A stretch of 7,897 nucleotides of DNA from DASWTL01 sp966250385 (GTDB lineage: Bacteria; Bacteroidota; Bacteroidia; Sphingobacteriales; Sphingobacteriaceae), in the NCBI GenBank assembly GCA_966250385.1, contig CBINHC010000039.1, positions 1 through 7,897 on the forward strand, in the 5' to 3' direction. A model generated the notes under the pieces. That model had not been told where the DNA came from. It did no database searches and saw only the letters and a program-made list of their open reading frames with translations. The position numbers were made by a program, and so were the translations under genes. How positions within the stretch are numbered: position 1 is the first letter of the stretch; each line of letters opens with the position of its first letter. Positions 1 to 6,400 of this stretch are shown here, in pieces.

Positions 1-55
1 ACTGCCGACCTTAGGGTTATGAATCCTACGCTCTAACCATCTGAGCTACCCCGCC
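1..55 (-). tRNA. tRNA-Met (CAT anticodon), elongator type, 3' part cut by window edge
   Basis: Read on the minus strand from position 55, the sequence folds as a tRNA. It has a 7-nt acceptor strand GGCGGGG, TA at positions 8-9, a D-arm GCTC/GAGC, an anticodon arm TAGGA/CCCTA around the loop TTCATAA (anticodon CAT), the variable region AGGTC and the start of the T-arm (GGCAG). About 20 nt, including the rest of the T-arm and the 3' acceptor strand, lie outside the window. The anticodon stem has one A-C mismatch next to the loop. It lacks the three consecutive G-C pairs typical of the initiator anticodon stem, so it is an elongator tRNA-Met. A tRNA-Ile that reads AUA through a modified CAT anticodon cannot be fully excluded without the missing end. 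Confidence 0.92.
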
Positions 56-134
56 GGATCTGTTTTTTTGAAGCTTTTTTTCTTCATCACCTATCAAATT
101 TCCCTGCAAAAGGGTGCTTCTCAAAAGTGAGTTG

Positions 135-142
135 CAAATATA
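135..142 (-). promoter_or_regulatory. Candidate -7 promoter element (TATATTTG) for the tRNA
   Basis: On the minus strand this site reads TATATTTG, an exact match to the Bacteroidota -7 consensus TAnnTTTG. Transcription would start near position 128 and run leftward into the tRNA at 55, leaving a leader of about 70 nt. The upstream -33 region (TTG-like) is not convincing; it is only T/A-rich. The site lies inside the longest possible reading frame of the neighbouring START-like gene, whose GTG is at 127. That favours the internal ATG at 214 as that gene's real start. Confidence 0.55.
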
Positions 143-213
143 GCAGAAATTACTTTTCTTTAGAAAGAAATGTTAAAAAAACGCTTAACAGCATGGGAAA
201 CAGTATCGAAAGA

Positions 214-594
214 ATGACTGAAAAGAAGAAGTTCCATATAGAATACGAAGTGAAATCGTCCCCCAAGATATTATTTAGTTTTTTGAGTGAACCCAACGGA
301 CTTTCCCAGTGGTTTGCTGACGATGTGGTGTACCGGGACCAGATTTATACCTTCACCTGGGATGATGAGCAGCAGCGGGCGAAGCTGTTATCGATCAAAG
401 AAAATAAACTGGTGAAGTTCCGGTGGATGGACGACGATCCCCAATGCTATTTTGAAATGGAAATCGTCCAGGATGAGCTGACGAATGATGTCGCCCTGGC
501 GATCACCGATTTCGCTACCGATGACACGATCGAGGAACGTCGTCTGATCTGGGATAATCAGATTCAATATTTGGTAAGCGTACTTGGTGCATAG
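214..594 (+). CDS. START-like domain protein (Bacteroidota conserved small protein)
   Basis: This 126-residue soluble protein looks like the small START-like (Bet v 1/AHSA1 fold) proteins conserved in Bacteroidota. Visible landmarks are a predicted first strand (residues 7-13), a helix (KSSPKILFSFLSEPNGL, 14-30) leading into SQWFAD (31-36), an aromatic and acidic strand FRWMDDD (69-75), the strand ITDF (97-100) and a C-terminal helix (104-124). The START fold forms a hydrophobic cavity, but the ligand and role of this subfamily are not known to me. I chose the ATG at 214. The frame is open back to a GTG at 127, but the added 29 residues are low-complexity, fall outside the domain and overlap the tRNA promoter. 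An ATG at 193 is a second alternative. There is no signal peptide. The stop lies 27 bp before the LptF/LptG permease gene, so the two are probably co-transcribed at least in part. Confidence 0.85.
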   Translation: MTEKKKFHIEYEVKSSPKILFSFLSEPNGLSQWFADDVVYRDQIYTFTWDDEQQRAKLLSIKENKLVKFRWMDDDPQCYFEMEIVQDELTNDVALAITDFATDDTIEERRLIWDNQIQYLVSVLGA

Positions 595-609
595 GGGAAC
601 GAAAATCCC

Positions 610-617
610 TATTTTTG
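610..617 (+). promoter_or_regulatory. Candidate -7 promoter element (TATTTTTG) abutting the permease start
   Basis: TATTTTTG matches TAnnTTTG exactly and ends 4 bp before the GTG at 622. A TTGG at 584-587 lies about 23 bp upstream and could serve as a -33 element, although the spacing is slightly long. If used, transcription would start at about 621-624. The message would then be essentially leaderless, or translation would start further downstream. Confidence 0.5.
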
Positions 618-621
618 CAGT

Positions 622-2043
622 GTGAAAAAAGTCCACCTATTGGTTTTGAAGGCTTTCATCAGGCCTTTCATCGTTACCTTTTTCATTGTCATGTTCATTT
701 TGTTGATGTTATTTTTGTTTAAATACATCGACGATTTGATCGGAAAGGGCTTTGATTGGTACGTTATTCTGGAGCTGCTGTTCTATGCCTCAGCAACCAA
801 CGTTGCCATGGCGCTCCCGCTGGCGATCCTTCTTTCCTCTATTATGACCTTCGGGAGCCTGGGAGAAAACTATGAACTGGTTGCGATTAAATCTGCGGGC
901 ATCTCTCTTCAGAAGGCGATGGTCCCCCTGGTCATCACTGTTCTGTCGGTAAGTACTGCGGCGTTCCTGTTTTCGGATTATATGCTGCCCGTTGCGAATT
1001 TGAAAATGGGCTCACTGCTTTATGACGTCCGGAATCAGAAGGCAGCATTTGGTATCAAGGAAGGCGTATTTAACAATGATATTCCAGGATATTCGATCCG
1101 GGTTAAGAAAAAAGGCGATGACGGGCAAACCCTGCACGACATACTGATCTATAGCCACATTAACAAGGAAGGAAACATCAATGTTCTGATGGCCAGGGAG
1201 GGCCGGATGTACCGGACGGAAAATGATACCCTGGTCTTGAAGCTTAAAGATGGGATCCGCTATGATGAAACCCAGGGTGAGGGGGGATATAATCCCCGTC
1301 AGCAGTTTATCCGGTACCGGTTTAAGGAAACCGAACAAAAATTCGACCTGTCTGCGTTTAAGCTGACCCGCACGGATGAGAGCCTGTTCAGGTCCAATTA
1401 TGCGATGCTTAATATGCGTCAGCTTAAATATTTCACCGATTCGTTCGAAGTGAAAGTGGACAGTAACCGCCACACCGTATATCCTCAGATCGCGCCCTAT
1501 TACAAACAGAATTCAGTTGGCAGGGGATATGAGAAGCTGAAGCCGAGGAAATTGAAAATGTACAAGTCGAGTGTTCTGGAGGCGCTCCCGGGGGACCGGA
1601 AAGAGCAGACGATCGAGATTGCTAAGAATGAGGTGCGTGGAATTCAGGAAGCACTCAATATGAAGGTCAGTGTGGATGATGACTTTGTTAAGCGTGTCCG
1701 GGGATATCTGGTTGAGTATAACCGCAAGCTAACCCTTTCCTTTTCCTGCATCGTGCTTTTCTTCATCGGGGCGCCGCTGGGTGCCATTATCAGGAAGGGG
1801 GGGCTGGGACTTCCGGTGGTTACAGCGATTACATTCTTCCTGATCTATCACACGATTTCAACGATCGGCGAAAAATCTGCCAAACAGGGACAGCTGCCTC
1901 CTGCAGTCGGCATGTGGATATCCATCATCGTATTATCTCCCCTGGGAGCTTTCCTGACCTATAAGGCGACCATCGATTCGGTCCTCTTCGATATCGATGT
2001 ATACAAGCATCTGTTCAGAAAGCTGTTCCGCAGAAAAAAATGA
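622..2043 (+). CDS. LptF/LptG-family (YjgP/YjgQ) lipopolysaccharide export permease
   Basis: This 473-residue inner-membrane protein fits the transmembrane partner of the LptB ATPase, which extracts LPS from the inner membrane and passes it to the periplasmic Lpt bridge. The layout is diagnostic. Three hydrophobic segments lie near the N-terminus (about 13-33, 52-76 and 100-120), followed by a periplasmic jellyroll-type beta region of about 250 residues, and then three C-terminal segments (about 371-389, 396-412 and 428-446). Family-like stretches include ENYELVAIKSAGIS (82-95), which lies in the cytoplasmic region that should contact LptB, and GAPLGAIIRKGGLG (383-396). A basic tail (RKLFRRKK) ends the protein. 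At 473 residues it is about 100 longer than E. coli LptF or LptG, with a charged insertion at roughly 265-360. I cannot tell LptF from LptG. The GTG start follows family practice (MKK then a membrane segment), and no in-frame start fits better. Confidence 0.9.
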   Translation: MKKVHLLVLKAFIRPFIVTFFIVMFILLMLFLFKYIDDLIGKGFDWYVILELLFYASATNVAMALPLAILLSSIMTFGSLGENYELVAIKSAGISLQKAMVPLVITVLSVSTAAFLFSDYMLPVANLKMGSLLYDVRNQKAAFGIKEGVFNNDIPGYSIRVKKKGDDGQTLHDILIYSHINKEGNINVLMAREGRMYRTENDTLVLKLKDGIRYDETQGEGGYNPRQQFIRYRFKETEQKFDLSAFKLTRTDESLFRSNYAMLNMRQLKYFTDSFEVKVDSNRHTVYPQIAPYYKQNSVGRGYEKLKPRKLKMYKSSVLEALPGDRKEQTIEIAKNEVRGIQEALNMKVSVDDDFVKRVRGYLVEYNRKLTLSFSCIVLFFIGAPLGAIIRKGGLGLPVVTAITFFLIYHTISTIGEKSAKQGQLPPAVGMWISIIVLSPLGAFLTYKATIDSVLFDIDVYKHLFRKLFRRKK

Positions 2044-2060
2044 TCTTATTGCATTTAATT

Positions 2061-2095
2061 GACCAGATTGTATGGTATTCCGCCGGTGCCTGGTC
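2061..2095 (+). other. Possible stem (GACCAG/CTGGTC) after the permease stop
   Basis: GACCAG (2061-2066) and CTGGTC (2090-2095) are perfect 6-bp complements with 23 nt between them. The loop can form a further short pairing. The structure begins 18 nt after the permease stop and ends just before the ribBA -7 element. No T-run follows, so it is not a classical intrinsic terminator. It could still mark the 3' end of the permease message or arise by chance. Confidence 0.25.
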
Positions 2096-2106
2096 TCCAA
2101 ATTCAC

Positions 2107-2114
2107 TAAATTTG
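2107..2114 (+). promoter_or_regulatory. ribBA: Candidate -7 promoter element (TAAATTTG) for ribBA
   Basis: TAAATTTG matches the TAnnTTTG consensus exactly and lies in the 145-bp gap before ribBA. Transcription would start at about 2118-2121, giving a leader of about 70 nt that contains the hairpin at 2131-2165. No good TTG -33 box sits at the expected distance, so the assignment rests on the -7 element and its position. Confidence 0.5.
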
Positions 2115-2130
2115 ACAAAACAACCGTAAA

Positions 2131-2165
2131 TGCCACTGGGGCTCAAATCAGCCCCGAACCTGGCG
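2131..2165 (+). promoter_or_regulatory. Hairpin in the ribBA 5' leader
   Basis: GGGGCT (2138-2143) pairs perfectly with AGCCCC (2150-2155) around a 6-nt loop CAAATC. An outer stem GCCA (2132-2135) with TGGC (2161-2164) closes it across an asymmetric internal loop, and a T-G pair can extend it. It ends 24 nt before the ribBA ATG. No T-tract follows, so it is not an intrinsic terminator. It could stabilise the leader or modulate translation. It does not show the conserved multi-stem layout of an FMN riboswitch. Confidence 0.4.
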
Positions 2166-2188
2166 TTTATGACACTAAATCATAGACA

Positions 2189-3394
2189 ATGTTAAACACC
2201 ATTGAGGAAGCCATTGAAGATATAAAATTGGGAAAGGTGATCATCGTCGTCGACGACGAGGATCGTGAAAACGAGGGTGATTTCCTGACTGCAGCGGAAA
2301 ATGCCACGCCGGAAGTTATCAACTTTATGGCCAAGCACGGTCGCGGACTGATCTGTGCACCCCTGACTGAAGAGCGCTGCGATGAGCTGAAGCTGGATCT
2401 CATGGTCGGGAATAATACCGCGACACATGAAACGAATTTTACCGTGTCGGTCGATCTTATCGGTCACGGTTGTACTACCGGGATCTCGGCATCGGACCGG
2501 TCCAAAACCATCAAAGCATTGATCGATCCAAATATCAGGGCAGAAGAGCTTGGAAGACCGGGACATATCTTTCCGTTACGCGCCAAGACTGGTGGCGTAT
2601 TGCGCCGCGCCGGGCATACGGAGGCTGCTGTCGATCTGGCCCGCCTTGCCGGTTTTCAGCCGGCCGGAGTGATTGTTGAGATTATGAAAGAGGACGGCGA
2701 AATGGCCCGCCTGAATGATCTGATCGAGATCGGCAAACAGTTTGAAATCAAGATTATCACTATAAAGGATCTGATTGAATATCGCCTGGCCAATGAAAGC
2801 CTGATCAAGAAAGAAGTATCTGTGAAGCTTCCTACCGAATGGGGCGATTTTGAAATGGTTGCCTATACCAATATTCACACGGGCGATCATCATCTGGCGA
2901 TCGTTAAAGGTACCTGGGAACCGGGCGAGCCGGTGCTGGTCCGGGTTCATAGTTCCTGTATCACCGGCGACATATTCGGATCCTGCCGGTGTGATTGCGG
3001 CCCCCAATTGCATAAGGCTATGGAAATGATCAATGAGGCTGGTAAAGGCGTCATTATTTACATGAACCAGGAAGGGCGCGGTATCGGCCTGATCAATAAG
3101 CTTCACGCTTATAATCTGCAGGAAAACGGCCTTGATACGGTCGAAGCGAACCTTGAGCTCGGTTTCAAGGCAGATCACCGGGATTACGGTCTGGGTGCGC
3201 AGATCCTGCGGAATCTGGGCATCACCAAGATGAAACTGATGTCCAATAATCCAAGCAAAAGGGCTGGTCTGACCGGATATGGTTTAGAGATCGTAGAAAC
3301 GGTTCCCATTGAGATCAAATCGAATCTGCATAACGAATTGTACCTGAAGACAAAAAGGGATAAGATGGGCCATTCGATCATGAAGAATGTCTAG
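2189..3394 (+). CDS. ribBA: Bifunctional 3,4-dihydroxy-2-butanone-4-phosphate synthase / GTP cyclohydrolase II
   Basis: This cytoplasmic enzyme supplies both building blocks of riboflavin. The RibB half (about 1-200) converts ribulose 5-phosphate to dihydroxybutanone phosphate and formate. The RibA half (about 205-401) converts GTP to diaminohydroxyribosylaminopyrimidinone phosphate, formate and pyrophosphate. RibB signatures are intact: DDEDRENEGDF (22-32, acidic metal and substrate loop), HGRGLIC (50-56), TTGISASDRSKT (96-107), RPGHIFPLRAK (123-133), AGHTEA with His143, and VIVEI with Glu164. RibA signatures are also intact: zinc cysteines C257, C268 and C270 in the SSCITGDIFGSCRCDCG stretch, NQEGRGIGL (293-301), DHRDYGLGAQIL (329-340) and SNNPSKRAGL (352-361). 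The length (401) is normal for the fusion, and both activities are predicted. The ATG at 2189 sits correctly at the domain edge. It is the last rightward gene and converges on tamB. Regulation may act through the leader hairpin; no FMN riboswitch is seen. Confidence 0.97.
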   Translation: MLNTIEEAIEDIKLGKVIIVVDDEDRENEGDFLTAAENATPEVINFMAKHGRGLICAPLTEERCDELKLDLMVGNNTATHETNFTVSVDLIGHGCTTGISASDRSKTIKALIDPNIRAEELGRPGHIFPLRAKTGGVLRRAGHTEAAVDLARLAGFQPAGVIVEIMKEDGEMARLNDLIEIGKQFEIKIITIKDLIEYRLANESLIKKEVSVKLPTEWGDFEMVAYTNIHTGDHHLAIVKGTWEPGEPVLVRVHSSCITGDIFGSCRCDCGPQLHKAMEMINEAGKGVIIYMNQEGRGIGLINKLHAYNLQENGLDTVEANLELGFKADHRDYGLGAQILRNLGITKMKLMSNNPSKRAGLTGYGLEIVETVPIEIKSNLHNELYLKTKRDKMGHSIMKNV

Positions 3395-3419
3395 TCTAGT
3401 CCCGGTTTATTTTTCGGAA

Positions 3420-6400
3420 CTATTGAGTTGAATTTTTAATAACCGGCTGTGCGGCCTTCCGGGGTTCGATAACCCCGGGGGACAGTGCGCCCGGAACCGG
3501 AGCCGGAATCCTTTCCTCGCTTCTTTTCTTGCCGATCAGCAACCGTAAAAACTCGTGCAGGTTGTCAAACTCCTGCCGGTAGATCAAGCCCAGCGCATTC
3601 ACATATTCATCCTGAGGATTCAGGAAGCTCCTGTTATTCAGCCGCTGCGAAGCTCTGAGTGTCAGGCTTCCGTCTCTTCTCAGCAGATATAACGCTTCGA
3701 CGTCGCGGGCGACTTTTCCGCCAAGCACCTCCAGTTCACCGACATCATTACTCCTGTCTGTTACACCGCCCGTTAGTACCAGACGCTCGTTGAACAGCCG
3801 GACGGACGCACTGGCTTCGTTTAGTGATCTGATGTTCAGATCGACATATTTAAGCCCCAGGTACTGGGCGAGAATATTGTTCAGGGAGTTGAACGCAAGT
3901 TCGGTTCCGGTGCTGATCAGGGTACTTGTAGTCTGCTCCCCAAGGTTCATGTTGCTCGTTCCGGATGCAAAAGATCGCCGGACAATCAGACTTGATGCCT
4001 GGAGATTCAGGTTACTGGCATCCGAAAGATAGCTCTGTAGCTCATCGCGGACATTCGCATCATTCGGAAAGTTGAGATCCAGGGAGATATCCGGCTTGAG
4101 GATCTGGCCGTTCAGATTCATGACCGCCTCAGCCAAAACCCGCCGTCCCTCGTCGGCGTCCCGTCCGGCAGCCAGATATAACGGCTGAAGACTGGTTCTG
4201 ACGCCATAGACGGCCTTCAGGTTGATACTCGCTTCGGTAGGACTTCCCGAAAAGCGGATGAAGCCGCCCTGCCGGATATCGAAGATCTTATTAATAACTT
4301 CCTTGGCGGTAAAGTTAAAGTCTCCCTGCGAGATCCGGTAGATGCCATTCATCTGGAAGTCGCCGAAGCTGGTGATGTCCAGAGTCAGGTCCGCATTTCC
4401 CCGGCCTGACAATCGTCCGAGGTCGGTAATGATATTGACTTCAGATTTTTCATCCACCCGAAGCTGGAAGTTCATCGTCAGGCCTTTGAATGCCGTCTGC
4501 TTTTCCGGGGTTAGTGTGGAGTCTTTGGCCACGAACGTGATGAACTGAGATTCCCCGACGGTTTCTGCAGCATTAAGCGGAATATTGAATATTGTCCCTT
4601 CTTCTGTTTCAGCCTTGATATTGATCCGCATGTTATTGGTCGGGCCGATAAAGCTGAATGTCCCGGTTCCGTAAGCAACACCGTAGTACAGGGGGTTGTC
4701 CTTCGCCGTGGTATTCAGCGCCTGAAATTTGTTCGCACGTACCCTGACATTGATCACCGGAATGCTTGGAGTTTCCATATTGACCGTTCCGTTCGCTACC
4801 GCCTCATTATCATGGATGTCCCGCAATACTACATCCTGCAGGCGGATAATGGTATTTTCTACCTGGAACTCGTCCGTGATACGGTAATGGGTTTTCAGGT
4901 AATTGACGGTCATACCTGCGTCGTTCAGGCTGATGGTACCGTCAACACGCGGGCTGGTTGCCTTGCCGGTGACTTTGAGATTTGCCGAAACCTTGCCCGA
5001 CATATCTGACACAAGGTTTTTAAGCAATGGATGGAACAGAATGACCTCATTGTCTTCCATCGCAACGTCGAGGTTAAGATTCTGCCGGTCTATATTAGCG
5101 TCGTAGTTCCCTTTTATGTTCAGTGTCTCCTGGCCTTGCTTCCTGATATTGACCGCGACCTCGACAAGTTTCGTTGAGTTATCAAAGCCTGCATCCATAT
5201 CCAGGTCGCCGATCGCGATCTTGTTATACGTTAATGTGTCGATCTTAATCGTGCCGTCGAAGTGAGGAGCCTTTCCGAGTGCCGCAAGATGAATCTCCCC
5301 GTTAAGCTGGCCTCCCAGGTTAATGCCCAGAGGATCCGTGACCGGGTTGAACGTCGTCAGGCGGAAGTCGCTGAAGCCGACTACCAGGTGGTCGTTGGGA
5401 TTGTTAGAGATCGTTCCATTAACCGTAACAGATTGACCTTCTCTGGATAACTGGAAACTGTCCACCGTCACTTTTCCCTGGTCGAATCCGAACTGCACCT
5501 GCTCCTGTACTTTCCAGGTTTCATTGTTGATAAGCACCTCTGAAGGCAGCAGGCTCAGGTTGGCAAATGTTTCTTTGTTGAACACTGCCAGTCCGTTTAA
5601 ATCCAGTTGGTTAGAGGCTGTCTTGTCAGAAAGTTTGACGTTCAGATTCAGACTGTCACGGCTCAGAATGTTTGCTATGTTGATGTTCTGGAGGTATAGA
5701 CTGTCGGTAATGTCAATCCGGTCCGAAGTGACGAAAATGTTCATGGCCTTTTTCGAGGTGGTTTCGTCAATGATCAAGTTGTTTATCCGGAACTTTTTAT
5801 AGGTGATCAGTGGCGCAAAGCCGTTGAAGGTAGCGATGCTGTCGGCCGAAGCGAACCTTCCGTTAAAGACTGCCGGCTGAGGCACCGTCAGATCCGGGAT
5901 GAACAGGTGGCTGATAGGCGCAAAGTCCTTCAGGTTCAGTTTGAACACGAAGTTCTGGCTCTGGAATGGTGACAACTTGAAATCGATCGATGGAACGTAA
6001 TTCTTGATGAGAGTCTTGAAATATGCCGGCAGTGTTTTCAGGTGGTACTGGCCCTCGATGCTTGCGCTGAGAATGTCTGATGTGATGGATAAACTCCGGT
6101 TGTTGCCCAGCCCGGCTGCGACCAGGGAAACGGAGTCAACGGTAAACGAATTGTTTGAGTTCGTCAGCCTGGCATTCCTGATCTGGAAGTCTCCCTGGAT
6201 ATTGTCGATGTCGTTGCCGGAAAAATTTGTGGTCACATCGGCATCGATCTGAATGGTGTCTTTTACAAACTTAAGCACATGAAGGTTGGCGCCCCGGATC
6301 GTGGAGGTGAAGTTAAAGACCGGGAGCGCCGGGTTCAAATCAACGTTTCCGTTGAATGCCAGTTTGATGTTGCGGTCATTTACGAGAAGTTTTCCGTCGA

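Noticed and set aside
60..90. T-rich stretch with GAAG/CTTC pairing that looks like a terminator
   Set aside because: The stem is only 4 bp and no rightward gene in the window ends here; it is more simply an A/T-rich spacer in the tRNA leader.
120..131. Small palindrome CTCA-AAAG-TGAG next to the tRNA promoter
   Set aside because: Four-bp arms are too short to call a repressor site without any conservation evidence.
1012..1473. A 153-codon minus-strand open frame inside the permease gene
   Set aside because: It is a shadow of a clearly coding region and has no start context or family resemblance.
2044..2188. FMN riboswitch before ribBA
   Set aside because: The region is short and has none of the conserved helices or sequence boxes expected of that element; only one good hairpin is visible.
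2244..2259. A perfect 16-bp palindrome made of TCG/ACG repeats
   Set aside because: It encodes the obligatory acidic catalytic stretch of RibB (VVDDE). The symmetry follows from the Val-Val-Asp-Asp codons, so an operator function is not needed to explain it.
2576..3178. A 200-codon open frame on the minus strand across ribBA
   Set aside because: It lies entirely within the well-supported ribBA gene, its translation resembles no protein family, and it is an expected by-product of the codon use on the sense strand.
3459..3478. Resemblance of GGTTCGAT in the inverted repeat to a tRNA T-arm
   Set aside because: No acceptor, D-arm or anticodon arm surrounds it, and it lies inside coding sequence.
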